From assembly GCF_963678865.1 (NCBI RefSeq), contig NZ_OY787459.1:2322501-2386500 (forward strand): a DNA stretch of 64,000 nt. The letters run 5' to 3'. Positions 48,357 through 57,953 of this stretch are shown here, one piece after another. Position 1 is the stretch's first letter. Every line of letters starts with the position of its first letter. The notes beneath the pieces were generated by a model, which was not told the DNA's origin, did not search any database, and saw nothing but the letters and a program-made list of their open reading frames with translations. The stretch is from Maridesulfovibrio sp. (GTDB taxonomy: Bacteria; Desulfobacterota; Desulfovibrionia; Desulfovibrionales; Desulfovibrionaceae). The position numbers and the translations under genes were made by a program.

Positions 48357-49637
48357 ATGTCTAAGCTCGTAGCCCCTCACGGCGGTAAAGGTCTTGTATG
48401 CTGCCTGCTCGAAGGAGCAGAACTCGCTGCTGAACAGAAAAAAGCAGAAGGTCTGAAACAGATCGAAATTTCCGCCCGCGCAAAGGGTGACCTCATCATG
48501 ATGGGATGTGGTGGTTTCTCTCCCCTGAACGGCTTCATGGGTAAAGAAGACTGGAAAGGCGTTTGTGAAAAATTCCTGATGACCGACGGCACCTTCTGGC
48601 CCGTACCGGTTACCCTCGACACCGATAACGAAGACGTTAAAGTCGGTGACGAAATCGCTCTCGTAAACAACGGTGAAGTATATGCTACCATGCAGATCAC
48701 CGAAAAATACGAAATGACCGAAGAAGACAAAAAATGGGAATGCTACCAGGTCTTCAAAGGTGAAGGCGAAGAATCTGCTGACGATATCTTCTGGAAAACT
48801 GCTCTTGAAGATCACCCCGGCGTACAGATGGTTATGGCTCAGAAAAAATACAACCTCGCCGGCCCCGTTAAAGTTCTCTCCGAAGGTGAATACCCCGAAC
48901 AGTACAAAGGCGTTTACCTGCGTCCCGCAGAAACCCGTGCAATGTTCGACGAAAAAGGCTGGTCCACTGTTTCCGCTCTCCAGCTCCGTAACCCCATGCA
49001 CCGCTCCCACGAGTTCCTGGCAAAAATTTCCATCGAAGTCTGTGACGGTTGTCTGATCCACTCCCTGATCGGTAACCTCAAGCCCGGTGACATTCCTGCT
49101 GAAGTTCGTGTTAAAGCTATCGACACTCTCGTTGAGCACTACTTCGTTAAAGAAAACGTTATCCAGGCTGGTTACCCCCTCGATATGCGTTACGCAGGTC
49201 CCCGTGAAGGCCTCCTCCACGCTACCTTCCGTCAGAACTACGGTGTTAACCGCATGCTGATCGGTCGTGACCACGCTGGTGTTGGTGATTTCTACGGTCT
49301 GTTCGAAGCTCAGGAAATCTTCGACAAAATTCCTTACGCAACCGAAGCTTGCCCCGAACCCGGCAAAGCACTTCTTTGCGAACCCATGAAGATTGACTGG
49401 ACCTTCTACTGCTACAAATGTGACGGCATGGCTTCCCTGAGAACCTGCCCCCACAACAAAGAAGAGCGCGTAATCCTTTCCGGTACCAAACTGCGTAAAG
49501 CTCTCTCCGAAGGCGCTGAAATCGTAGATCACTTCGGTCGTGACGAAGTTCTCGTACAGCTCCGTGAATACTACGAAGGCCTCACCGAAAAGGTTGAAGT
49601 CAAAATGCAGGGCGCAGCTTCCGGCGACGCAATGTAA
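48357..49637 (+). CDS. sat: sulfate adenylyltransferase (ATP sulfurylase)
   Basis: Sat activates sulfate with ATP to give APS and pyrophosphate, the first step of sulfate respiration. The 426-residue enzyme carries the two nucleotide motifs of dissimilatory ATP sulfurylases: [10 protein letters not shown] (residues 209-218) and [12 protein letters not shown] (303-314). Near the C-terminus a Cys3His site, with C352, C355, C364 and H366 in [15 protein letters not shown], matches the zinc/cobalt site known from Desulfovibrio Sat. The aaggag site is 8-9 nt before ATG. As in aprA, codons TTA/CTA/TCA are avoided. A terminator follows and there is no operon partner. Confidence 0.98.
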   Translation: MSKLVAPHGGKGLVCCLLEGAELAAEQKKAEGLKQIEISARAKGDLIMMGCGGFSPLNGFMGKEDWKGVCEKFLMTDGTFWPVPVTLDTDNEDVKVGDEIALVNNGEVYATMQITEKYEMTEEDKKWECYQVFKGEGEESADDIFWKTALEDHPGVQMVMAQKKYNLAGPVKVLSEGEYPEQYKGVYLRPAETRAMFDEKGWSTVSALQLRNPMHRSHEFLAKISIEVCDGCLIHSLIGNLKPGDIPAEVRVKAIDTLVEHYFVKENVIQAGYPLDMRYAGPREGLLHATFRQNYGVNRMLIGRDHAGVGDFYGLFEAQEIFDKIPYATEACPEPGKALLCEPMKIDWTFYCYKCDGMASLRTCPHNKEERVILSGTKLRKALSEGAEIVDHFGRDEVLVQLREYYEGLTEKVEVKMQGAASGDAM

Positions 49638-49667
49638 TTTAAGTAGTATCACTACTTGGTTATTCAG

Positions 49668-49698
49668 GGGGGAGGCGGTTTTCGCCTCTCCCTTTTTT
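49668..49698 (+). terminator. terminator of sat
   Basis: A stem gggggaggcg (49668-49677) with cgcctctccc (49683-49692), one G-U pair, is followed by six T residues. It lies 30 nt after the sat stop. Confidence 0.92.
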
Positions 49699-49895
49699 GT
49701 TGTTTCCGGGGTCTTTTTCCAAAAAGATTTTTGGATGCTTAAAACAAAATATTTTAATCAAAAACGCAAAAGAGCATCACATAAAAGTATTTAAAATAAC
49801 GGGCATTTTTCAAGCAATGCCACAGGGCTTGCTCATTAAACCAAATCGCGCTATTAAGGTGGACTTCCCTATATCACATTTCAGGAAATAAAATA

Positions 49896-51536
49896 ATGCC
49901 CGAATATAAAAAATTTGATCGTTCCGGCGGTGCTGCACCGCGTAGACAGTCTCTTTTAGATGAAATCAAAGAGCTGGACGTAAGACTTCTTTCACTCGTA
50001 TCCCGCAGAAATTACCTTATGGGTAAAGCTGCTTCCAAGCGTAAGCAAAAAGGTCTACCGCTTGGTGATCCGGATATGGAAAGGCGCATCTTCGAAACAT
50101 GGACAGCAGAAGCCGGTAATAAAAAATTCGATGTAAAAACCGCTCGTCGAGTTTTTGAGCAACTCAATAACCTTGCTTATGCGGCTGTTGCGAAACCTGA
50201 GCATCGTAAGCTTTCCACATATATCCTTTCCCCGCCCCATAAGCCGGTCGACGTCACCTTTGACGGTCCCGGTTCTCTGCTGCAATCCAAGCTTTGGATC
50301 GCACTCAGCGCTGCTGCCGGAGCGGAATCTAAAATGGCTCCCCTTTGCGTCAACGACGAAATCACAGAACTGATCAAGGCTCTTAATCAGGCCGGCGCAC
50401 ACATTTCGTGGGACGGTGAAATGGTCGAATCCCGTTCAGGGGACGGCATTGAATTTGAGGAAAAACTCATTTTTGCCGGAGACAATGCGATGACCATGTT
50501 TCTGTCCATCGCCTTCGGTCTCAAGACTGTCGGTAAATTCAAAATTGCCGGCGGACCTATCTTGAAACAATTTGATTCCAGACCTCTGGCTGAAATTCTT
50601 TCTCCTCTTGGAGCAAGGCTGAACACATTGGACCTGCAAAGCCATGGACTGCCTGCTCGCCTTGAATGCGGTGGCCGGATGGCCTCTTCCATCGAGATCT
50701 CCGAGGATATTCCTGCTGAATTTGTGGCCGCGCTTGCTTTGGCTGCGTGGACCTATCCACAGGGATTGACCTTTAAGTTCAACGAAGAATGGCATGGACT
50801 CGACCTGCTGCAGGAAGTTGTTGCTGTGCTTAATAAATGCGGAGTAAAAGCCAAACTCACTGAAACAGAATGCGTTGTTCCGGCAACAAAGGATATTTCT
50901 GTCCCTGAAGAGCCGGCTATCGCATTAGAGCCGGAACTCTGCTCCGCCCTGCTGGCCATCCCCGCTTTCAGCGGCGGTCAGGTCACAATCAACGGCTTCT
51001 GGCCTAAATCTGCTGTTGCCGAAGACGCACTTCAAACTCTCAAAGCCGGCGGCCTTGAAATAAATATTTCCAAAGGAAGCATTACTGCGACTAAGGGTGA
51101 AACCGCAGATGCTCCTTCCTTTGATTTCGGAAAAGCTGCCGACCTCTTCCCCATCGGTCTGGCCCTTGCGGTCAACTCTCGCTCCGAATGTACTGTCAGC
51201 AATATCTCTGATGCGGTGATGTTCGAACAGGGTATTGAACTCCTCGAACGCCTTGGTATCAAATACGAACGCGGTGATGAAGAGTTGACAGTTCTCCCCG
51301 GACGACTCAAATGGGACGAAGCATGGTCTGCCCCAACTCCCTTCTTCGGTATTGCACTCGGTCTTCTGGCCTGGATGCGCCCCGGTATTTCCATCGAAAA
51401 CCCCGGCGACCTGACAGATCTCTGGCCTCGTTACTGGACCCTCTACAACAGCCTGCCGGAAATCAACGGACTTAAAGACCCTGAGGTAAAGAAAAAAGAT
51501 GAATCAAAAACCCGAAGAAGAATTAAAATCAATTAG
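49896..51536 (+). CDS. chorismate mutase-like / EPSP synthase-like fusion, apparently degenerate
   Basis: This 546-residue protein has an N-terminal helical segment (about 17-98) resembling AroQ-type chorismate mutase (LLDEIKELDVRLLSLVSRRN, then ERRIFETW). It is followed by an EPSP synthase-like domain (about 115-525) with the family's repeated beta-alpha architecture. Key EPSPS residues seem lost. The LPGSKSxSNR motif is GPGSLLQSK (124-132), so Lys and Arg are missing, and the GNAGTxxR motif is GDNAMTMF (195-202), without the Arg. In the mutase part the N-terminal Arg of the active site appears replaced by Leu. It may be non-catalytic or have a new substrate. It follows sat with a 258-nt gap. 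Confidence 0.75.
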   Translation: MPEYKKFDRSGGAAPRRQSLLDEIKELDVRLLSLVSRRNYLMGKAASKRKQKGLPLGDPDMERRIFETWTAEAGNKKFDVKTARRVFEQLNNLAYAAVAKPEHRKLSTYILSPPHKPVDVTFDGPGSLLQSKLWIALSAAAGAESKMAPLCVNDEITELIKALNQAGAHISWDGEMVESRSGDGIEFEEKLIFAGDNAMTMFLSIAFGLKTVGKFKIAGGPILKQFDSRPLAEILSPLGARLNTLDLQSHGLPARLECGGRMASSIEISEDIPAEFVAALALAAWTYPQGLTFKFNEEWHGLDLLQEVVAVLNKCGVKAKLTETECVVPATKDISVPEEPAIALEPELCSALLAIPAFSGGQVTINGFWPKSAVAEDALQTLKAGGLEINISKGSITATKGETADAPSFDFGKAADLFPIGLALAVNSRSECTVSNISDAVMFEQGIELLERLGIKYERGDEELTVLPGRLKWDEAWSAPTPFFGIALGLLAWMRPGISIENPGDLTDLWPRYWTLYNSLPEINGLKDPEVKKKDESKTRRRIKIN

Positions 51537-51753
51537 CATCCCTGAGATCGAAGTTGAAATCGAGAACTTCAAGAAGGAATTGGAAACCTGCCGGCAGCTC
51601 ACCAAAAAGCTGCTGGCAAGTGAAAACCCTTCTGAAGGAATCTATTTTGCCAAAGAAATCTTCGAATCCCAGCAGAATAAACTTCGTCTGGAAGCAGAGA
51701 TTGACATTCGTCAACGAAAAATCAACCGAATGCGCCTCGGAATGGAAGGATAA
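51499..51753 (+). CDS. small coiled-coil protein, unknown
   Basis: This 84-residue, highly charged protein is predicted to be one long helix or coiled coil (IEVEIENFKKELETCRQLTKKL, then AKEIFESQQNKLRLEAEIDI). It has a single cysteine. It overlaps the 3' end of the CM-EPSPS fusion by 38 nt, in another frame, with a gagg stretch 13 nt before ATG. Spacing from the stop to the aconitase start is 117 nt. I do not recognise the family; the coding potential looks real because of the regular charged helix pattern. Confidence 0.6.
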   Translation: MNQKPEEELKSISIPEIEVEIENFKKELETCRQLTKKLLASENPSEGIYFAKEIFESQQNKLRLEAEIDIRQRKINRMRLGMEG

Positions 51754-51870
51754 CAGCCCCCGCCTTCATAATAGCTTTTGCGGGCACTTTATGATGTACG
51801 CGGGGAGCGCCGTACAACAGGACACTTAGTTTCAAATCAGCTTACACAGCGTAATCACATCGGAGGTATC

Positions 51871-53787
51871 ATGGGTTTAAATATTACTGAAAAGATCATA
51901 TCCGCTCATCTTTTAAATGGAGAGATGGAACCGGGTACTGAAGTCGGGCTTCGCATAGATCAAACTCTTACTCAGGATGCCACCGGTACGATGGCTTATC
52001 TGCAATTTGAAGCCATGGGAATTGACAAAGTTCAAACCGAACTTTCCGTTAGTTACGTGGATCACAACACTCTGCAAATGGGCTTCCGCAACCCTGACGA
52101 CCATCAGTATCTGCGCACAGTCGCAGCTAAGCACGGTGTTGTTTTTTCCCCTGCTGGAACCGGTATCTGTCACCAGCTGCATCTGGAAAACTTTGCCAAA
52201 CCGGGCAAAACCCTGATCGGTTCTGACAGCCACACTCCCACTGCAGGCGGTCTCGGCATGCTGGCAATGGGTGCGGGCGGACTTTCTGTTGCTTTGGCCA
52301 TGGCCGGGCAGCCTTACTCTATCCCCATGCCTCAGGTGGTCAAGGTTGAATTAACCGGTAAACTTACCGGTTGGGCTTCCGCCAAGGACATCATCCTTAA
52401 GCTGCTTGAACTCAAGACAGTCAAAGGCGGAGTGGGCAAAGTTTTTGAATTTGCCGGTGAAGGAGTTAAGTCTCTGACAGTTCCCGAACGCGCGGTTATC
52501 ACTAACATGGGTGCCGAACTGGGCGCGACCACATCCATCTTTCCCAGCGATGAGAACACCAAGGCTTTCCTTAAAGTTATGGGTCGCGAGGAAGACTGGT
52601 CCGAACTCATTGCCGATGCAGATGCAACTTACGCCGAAGTGGTTGAGATTAATCTTTCCGAACTGGAACCGCTTGTGGCTCAGCCGCATATGCCGGACCG
52701 GGTAGTGACTGTAAAATCCCTTGCCGGCCTTAAAGTCAACCAGTCCGCAATAGGCTCCTGTACCAACTCTTCCTATTCCGACCTGAAAACAACCGCACTG
52801 ATTCTTCAGGATCAGCAGTTGCCTGAAGGCGTGGACCTTATGATCTCCCCCGGCTCCAAACAGGTTCTCAAGATGCTCGCTTCCGACGGACTGATCGCGA
52901 ACTTCCTTGATTCCGGAGCAAGACTTCTGGAATGTACCTGCGGTCCCTGCATCGGCATGGGCGGCTCTCCGACTTCCGCCGGGGTAAGCGTGCGAACCTT
53001 CAACCGTAACTTTGAAGGCCGCAGCGGAACTCAGGATGCGCAGGTATACCTTGCGAGCCCTCAGACTGCCGCCAAACTGGCTCTTGCCGGTGAATTCACA
53101 GATCCTGCCACATGGGGCACCCCACCGGAAAAAATTGAATTCCCGGAGAACGTTCCATCCATCCGCCATCTTTTCATCTTTCCTCCGGAAAACGGTGCTG
53201 AAGTTGAAATCGTGCGCGGACCTAATATTGTTCCCCTTGAAACTTTCTCCGCCCTGCCGGATGAAATTTCATCTGAAGTCAGACTCAAAGTCGGAGACGA
53301 CATCACCACCGACCACATCCTTCCTGCAGGTGCACAAATCACCGCTCTGCGTTCCAACATCCCGGCCATCAGTGAGTATATCTTCAGCCGGGTAGATGAA
53401 GGATTCGTGGGACGTATGAAAGCCTCAGAAAACGGAATTATCCTCGGCGGAGAAAACTATGGACAAGGATCCAGCCGCGAACATGCTGCTCTCGGCCCCC
53501 GCCATCTGGGTGTTGTTGCCGTAATTACCAAGTCACTTGCCCGCATTCACAGGGCAAATCTTATCAATTTTGGCATTCTCCCCCTTGTACTCTCTGAAAA
53601 GAGTGATTACGACAAACTGTCTGAGGGAAGTAAATTGACCATCGATACCACCAGCATCACTGCCGGCGGAGAAACCGTTGCCAAGGCGGACGGCGCTGAT
53701 ATCAAGGTTAAAAACGACCTCTCAGAAAAAGAATTAGAAATTATCAAAGCCGGCGGCCTGCTGAATTACGTCGGTAAACAATTGTAA
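51871..53787 (+). CDS. aconitate hydratase
   Basis: This [4Fe-4S] enzyme isomerises citrate to isocitrate via cis-aconitate. The 638-residue form is the compact bacterial type. Cluster ligands are the Cys in IGSCTNSSYSDL (near residue 295) and the two in CTCGPCIGMG (near 357-362). Active-site motifs include SYVDHNTLQ (near 60), GSDSHTPTAGGLGMLAMGAGG and, in the mobile C-terminal domain, NYGQGSSREHAALGPR (near 529). The true start is ATG 51871, with a ggaggt site 4 nt upstream; the open frame extends to 51778. In sulfate reducers it serves the incomplete TCA pathway toward glutamate. Confidence 0.93.
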   Translation: MGLNITEKIISAHLLNGEMEPGTEVGLRIDQTLTQDATGTMAYLQFEAMGIDKVQTELSVSYVDHNTLQMGFRNPDDHQYLRTVAAKHGVVFSPAGTGICHQLHLENFAKPGKTLIGSDSHTPTAGGLGMLAMGAGGLSVALAMAGQPYSIPMPQVVKVELTGKLTGWASAKDIILKLLELKTVKGGVGKVFEFAGEGVKSLTVPERAVITNMGAELGATTSIFPSDENTKAFLKVMGREEDWSELIADADATYAEVVEINLSELEPLVAQPHMPDRVVTVKSLAGLKVNQSAIGSCTNSSYSDLKTTALILQDQQLPEGVDLMISPGSKQVLKMLASDGLIANFLDSGARLLECTCGPCIGMGGSPTSAGVSVRTFNRNFEGRSGTQDAQVYLASPQTAAKLALAGEFTDPATWGTPPEKIEFPENVPSIRHLFIFPPENGAEVEIVRGPNIVPLETFSALPDEISSEVRLKVGDDITTDHILPAGAQITALRSNIPAISEYIFSRVDEGFVGRMKASENGIILGGENYGQGSSREHAALGPRHLGVVAVITKSLARIHRANLINFGILPLVLSEKSDYDKLSEGSKLTIDTTSITAGGETVAKADGADIKVKNDLSEKELEIIKAGGLLNYVGKQL

Positions 53788-53795
53788 ATGAGTTT

Positions 53796-53827
53796 GGCAG
53801 GGCATCCGCTTCAGCGGATGCCCTGCC
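53796..53827. terminator. hairpin after the aconitase gene
   Basis: A perfect 15-bp stem ggcagggcatccgct (53796-53810) with agcggatgccctgcc (53813-53827) has a minimal loop. It lacks a T-run on the plus strand, so it may stabilise the mRNA or terminate weakly. Confidence 0.6.
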
Positions 53828-53885
53828 GAAATAATAGAAAAACACTTGAACGCAGCAACTGCTGCAAACGGAGACTGAAGAAGCC

Positions 53886-55787
53886 ATGATGGACATTCTG
53901 CGCCAAAATGCCCAGAGCTGGGGCATCAAAATCGCGTTCGGTATCATTATCGCAGTTTTTATTTTTGCCTTCGGCGCCGGCGGATTCAACGGCAACACCG
54001 ATCCGGTAATCGCTTATGTTAACGACCAGCCGATTCCCACTCAAGAATTCATGCAGGCATACCGTGATAACGCTGAAGCTTTACGAGCCCAGAATCCAGA
54101 TCTTGATTCCGATCAGCTCCAGTCACCTGAATTCAAAAAATATGTACTTGAGCAGATGGTCAGCCAGAAGCTTCTTGAAGCAGAAGCCCAAAAACTCGGT
54201 CTCTCTGTTTCTAACAACGAACTTTCATACAGCATCAGCCTGATTCCCGCATTCAGCGATAAAGACGGCAAGTTTGATATGAATCTCTATCAGTCTTTTC
54301 TGAAAAGCAGGTCCATGTCTGCTGCCACTTTTGAAGACAATATGCGCAATAGTGCCCTGATCAGCAAACTTCAGGAATATGTGACCATGCCGGTCAAACC
54401 CACTGAAGCTGACGCACGCAATCTTTTTGACACCGCATCTGAAAAAGTACAAATCGACTACTACAATATTCCCAGCATTGATTTTGCCAAAGATATAAAG
54501 ATCAGTGACAAGGAAATTGAAGATTTCTACAAAGCAAACCCGGATAAATTTACAATCCCAGCCCGCTCCGTAGTAAAATACATTGCTTTCACTCCTGAGG
54601 AACTTTCCATAAACGAGAGCGTTACTCCCGAAGAAATCAAAGCATATTACGAAGCTCATAAAGACTCTTTCCAGCAGGAAGACCAGATCAAAGCCAGACA
54701 CATCCTGATTGCAGTTGATGAACACGGCTCAGATAAAGATGTCGCCGCAGCTGAAAAGAAAATCAAGAAAATCCTCGCCAAAGCCAAATCCGGTCAGGAT
54801 TTCGGCAAACTGGCTGAAAAATACTCTGAAGGCCCCAGCAACTCCAAAGGAGGGGAACTGGGCTGGTTCGGACGCGGTGCCATGGTTAAGCCTTTTGAAG
54901 AAGCCGCTTTTGCACTCAAAAAAGGTGATGTGAGCAACCCGGTCCGCACCCGTTTCGGATGGCACCTCATCAAGGTGGAAGACATCCGCAAGGCAGGCCA
55001 GAAAGAGCTTGATCAGGTAAAAGACGAAATTACTACCATTATTGCTCAGGAAAAAGCAGCTGATTCTATCACTGATAAACTTGACCACGCTATTGACCTG
55101 CTGGCCTCCGGCATGAAGCTGGACAAAGTTTCCGAGGAATTGGAGATTGCTTTCAAGAAAAGCGAAAAGGCGACTGTGCAGAATCTCTCCAGAGCTTTCG
55201 GTATGACTGAAAGTGCAGCGCAGACCATCATCGGCCTGCCTAAAGGCAGCTCCACAGATATGCCGATTGCCATTGACGGTGGTTATATCCTTGTTGAAAA
55301 AGAAGAAGATATTCCTCCGACTCTGAGTCCTCTCAAGGACCAGAAACAGGACATCGAAAGCTTCCTTATCCAGCAGCGGGCTATACAGTTTGCTAAAGTT
55401 AAGGCCATGTCCGTTCTGGGACAGCTGACTAACGAGAAATCTGCCGCCGAGGAACTGAAAGCGATCAAAAAGGATCTTAAAACATCCGAACCTTTCGGAC
55501 GTGACGGCTTTGTTCCCGGACTGGGAATGAATCCTAAACTTGCTCAGGCTGCGTTTGCCGCCCAGAAAGATCAGTGGCTCTCTGAACCTTTTGAACTCCC
55601 CGGCGGATTCATCGTGGCCCGCCTTGACGAACGTATTCCGCCCAAAGAAGAAACCTGGAAAACACAAAAAGATGCGTTCATGAACGCAATCTTCCAGCAG
55701 CGTGCGAATGAAGTGTTCAGCGCATTCTTGACTGACCTGCGATCCAAGGCCCAGGTGGAGTACGTCCGCAAAGACCTCCTGAACTAG
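53886..55787 (+). CDS. PpiD/SurA-type peptidylprolyl isomerase (foldase)
   Basis: This 633-residue inner-membrane-anchored periplasmic chaperone has an N-terminal segment with a hydrophobic helix at residues about 14-34 (IKIAFGIIIAVFIFAFGAGG), a single anchor with the rest in the periplasm. A SurA-like N-terminal chaperone domain follows (IAYVNDQPIPTQEFMQAY near 44-61). The PpiC-type parvulin domain falls near 265-360, with IKARHILIAVDEHG and GGELGWFGRGAMVKPFEEAAF. Additional tail domains follow. Its layout is that of PpiD. Two starts, 53886 and 53889, are possible. A terminator follows. Confidence 0.92.
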   Translation: MMDILRQNAQSWGIKIAFGIIIAVFIFAFGAGGFNGNTDPVIAYVNDQPIPTQEFMQAYRDNAEALRAQNPDLDSDQLQSPEFKKYVLEQMVSQKLLEAEAQKLGLSVSNNELSYSISLIPAFSDKDGKFDMNLYQSFLKSRSMSAATFEDNMRNSALISKLQEYVTMPVKPTEADARNLFDTASEKVQIDYYNIPSIDFAKDIKISDKEIEDFYKANPDKFTIPARSVVKYIAFTPEELSINESVTPEEIKAYYEAHKDSFQQEDQIKARHILIAVDEHGSDKDVAAAEKKIKKILAKAKSGQDFGKLAEKYSEGPSNSKGGELGWFGRGAMVKPFEEAAFALKKGDVSNPVRTRFGWHLIKVEDIRKAGQKELDQVKDEITTIIAQEKAADSITDKLDHAIDLLASGMKLDKVSEELEIAFKKSEKATVQNLSRAFGMTESAAQTIIGLPKGSSTDMPIAIDGGYILVEKEEDIPPTLSPLKDQKQDIESFLIQQRAIQFAKVKAMSVLGQLTNEKSAAEELKAIKKDLKTSEPFGRDGFVPGLGMNPKLAQAAFAAQKDQWLSEPFELPGGFIVARLDERIPPKEETWKTQKDAFMNAIFQQRANEVFSAFLTDLRSKAQVEYVRKDLLN

Positions 55788-55810
55788 CCGACTCTCAATA
55801 AATTATATCA

Positions 55811-55847
55811 AAGGGTCTGCTCTTAAAGGAGCAGGCCCTTTTTTTAT
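55811..55847 (+). terminator. terminator of the PpiD-type gene
   Basis: A stem aagggtctgctc (55811-55822) with gagcaggccctt (55829-55840) is followed by a seven-T run. Confidence 0.9.
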
Positions 55848-55970
55848 CCTCATCCAGATAACTTTTGTTTTAAACGCCTATTTTATCTTGCAGAGTTTTT
55901 ACCTACAGAGTAACAGAATAACATTCCTGTCCATGCCATAGAAGGCAGGAAATACAAGAGGAGAAATACA

Positions 55971-57155
55971 ATGCTTACTACTCCCAAAGGATATAAATTC
56001 GCAGCTCTTGAAGCTGGCTTCAAATATAAAGGCCGTAATGATCTGGCCTTGATCATAAGTGACGTCCCGGCAATTGCAGCTGCAGTTTTTACCAAAAACA
56101 AATTTCAGGCTGCCCCGGTTACTGTGGGCAAAGAAATTCTGGCTGAATCACAGGTTGTACGCGGAGCAATCATTAATGCCGGGCTAGCCAACGCCTGTAC
56201 CGGCGCCGAAGGAATAGACGATTGCCGTGAAAGTCTGGTGCTTGCAGGCAAATACCTTGGGATAAGTGACCGGGATCTGCTTCCTGCCTCAACCGGAGTT
56301 ATCGGTCCGCGCTTCAACATGGACAAATGGCGCGAAGCTGCACCTAAACTAAAAAAAGCACTTACCGATAATGACCCTGTCAGGGCGGCTAAAGCCATCA
56401 TGACCACAGACAAATTCCCCAAACTGGCCTGGGGAGAAATAGAATGCGACGGCAAACCAGTGCGCATGCTCGGTATGTGCAAAGGAGCAGGAATGATCTC
56501 CCCGGACATGGCTACCATGCTCGGCTTTATAACCTGCGATGCTGAAGTTGACCCCCTGTGGTGGAAGGACGCTCTGCGCAGATGTATCGACAGGAGCTTT
56601 AACTGCATTACTGTAGACGGAGACACAAGCACCAATGACACAGTCATGGCGTTTGCCAACGGTGCTGCGGAAGTAAAAGCCGATACCGATGCTAAAAGAT
56701 CGGCCATCGAAGCCTTGCTTCTGGACATCTGCCAACAGCTTTCCTACATGATTGTGCAGGATGCCGAAGGCGGTACCAAAGTTATGCATATCAGCGTGAC
56801 TGGGGCCGCATCCGATGCTGACGCGGAATTGATTGTCCGTGCTGTGGGTAATTCGCCGCTGGTCAAGACCGCGCTTTTTGGTGAAGATCCCAACTGGGGC
56901 CGTATTGTTGCTGCCGCAGGCCGGAGCGGTGCCGAGTTCAATCCTGAAATGCTGACTTTGAGCTTTGGTAAAATTGTGGTCTTTGAAAACGGCAAACCGG
57001 TAGAGGGAGATATGGACGCTTTACTTGAACCGATCATGCGCAAGCAGGATATAAAAGTGAACATATCCCTGGCAGACGGAGATGGGTCGTCCATGCTTCA
57101 GGCTTCCGACCTGACCCGTGAATATATCAATATCAATGCGGACTACAGGTCTTAA
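55971..57155 (+). CDS. argJ: bifunctional ornithine acetyltransferase / N-acetylglutamate synthase
   Basis: ArgJ recycles the acetyl group in arginine synthesis, transferring it from N-acetylornithine to glutamate. The precursor is cleaved autocatalytically before the nucleophile Thr182, in the ATMLGF motif (residues 181-186), giving alpha and beta chains. Other motifs are AIINAGLANACTGAEG near 67-81, MCKGAGMISPDMATML near 169-184 and VDGDTSTNDTVM near 213-225. The end DLTREYININADYRS is typical. Its length of 394 residues fits. The start at 55971 has gagga about 7-9 nt upstream. It is monocistronic or grouped with the HD gene 34 nt later. Confidence 0.95.
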   Translation: MLTTPKGYKFAALEAGFKYKGRNDLALIISDVPAIAAAVFTKNKFQAAPVTVGKEILAESQVVRGAIINAGLANACTGAEGIDDCRESLVLAGKYLGISDRDLLPASTGVIGPRFNMDKWREAAPKLKKALTDNDPVRAAKAIMTTDKFPKLAWGEIECDGKPVRMLGMCKGAGMISPDMATMLGFITCDAEVDPLWWKDALRRCIDRSFNCITVDGDTSTNDTVMAFANGAAEVKADTDAKRSAIEALLLDICQQLSYMIVQDAEGGTKVMHISVTGAASDADAELIVRAVGNSPLVKTALFGEDPNWGRIVAAAGRSGAEFNPEMLTLSFGKIVVFENGKPVEGDMDALLEPIMRKQDIKVNISLADGDGSSMLQASDLTREYININADYRS

Positions 57156-57189
57156 AACTTATACGCTCACTAAATAATCAGATATTTAT

Positions 57190-57807
57190 ATGATGAAAAA
57201 CATGAAAAACCGGGACAAGATGACCAGACTTGCCGACTTCTTATTTGAAGTCGGCATGCTGCGTAAAACTCCGCGTACGGGCTACCAGTTTCTCGGAACC
57301 GGTTCAGAATCCGTGGCGGACCACTCCTACCGGGTAGCGGTACTGGGTTACGTGCTGGCAGATATGGCCGGAGCGGATATGGCACGCACAGTATTCATGT
57401 GCCTGTTCCATGACCTGCACGAAGCCCGGACAGGTGACTTCAACTACGTAAACCGTATCTACAACCGTAGCTACCGGGATCGATCCCTGCGCCACACTCT
57501 GGCAGGGACCGGACTCGAAGATAAGATTTTCCCTCACTGGGAAGAGCTTGAAGAATGTGAAACCATTGAATCAAAACTGGCACAGGATGCTGACCAGCTC
57601 GACTTCATTCTTAACCTTAAAGAAGAGCTGGACATGGGCAACCGTTACGCAGGCCAATGGCTTGAATCAGCCTTAAAAAGGCTGCGCACGGAAGAAGGAC
57701 AGCAACTTGCAGATAAAATCGCCGAAACTGACCATAAAGACTGGTGGTATCTCGGCCCTCCCCCAAGTTGGTGGGAGAATAAAAACGGTCTTGATGATGA
57801 AGACTGA
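57190..57807 (+). CDS. HD-domain phosphohydrolase (YfbR/HDDC2-like)
   Basis: This 205-residue metal-dependent phosphohydrolase is of the HD superfamily. The histidine-aspartate motif is VADHSYRVAVLG (near residue 43) and FHDLHEARTGDF (near 77-88). A second conserved Asp lies in DADQLDF near 136-142. These are the residues that coordinate the metal. Members resemble 5'-deoxynucleotidase YfbR and human HDDC2. The exact substrate is not shown by the sequence. Start choice is uncertain because several Met codons cluster at 57190-57220. Confidence 0.85.
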   Translation: MMKNMKNRDKMTRLADFLFEVGMLRKTPRTGYQFLGTGSESVADHSYRVAVLGYVLADMAGADMARTVFMCLFHDLHEARTGDFNYVNRIYNRSYRDRSLRHTLAGTGLEDKIFPHWEELEECETIESKLAQDADQLDFILNLKEELDMGNRYAGQWLESALKRLRTEEGQQLADKIAETDHKDWWYLGPPPSWWENKNGLDDED

Positions 57808-57953
57808 TCATACTTCATGGTAAGATTACCTGGAAAGCTGAAAATACACCTTTCACTGCCTTTTCGCCCTTTTATTTAGCAGATCATTATGCTAAGGGGA
57901 CGGTTTAGGCTGAACGTCAATCAACATTAATCAAACTTTATATCCACATAATC

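Noticed and set aside
48161..48364. 67-codon open frame in the sat leader as a gene
   Set aside because: No good ribosome-binding site, it overlaps the sat start, and it spans the hairpins; kept only as an observation.
48339..49652. 437-codon minus-strand open frame
   Set aside because: Antisense of sat, in register; openness is explained by codon bias.
49700..49750. Possible further copy of the intergenic repeat after sat
   Set aside because: Only a short segment (aaaaagatttttggatgcttaaaac) resembles it, and the ends are not recognisable.
51778..51870. 31-residue N-terminal extension of aconitase
   Set aside because: The ATG at 51871 has a strong ggaggt site, and the extension shows no aconitase similarity.
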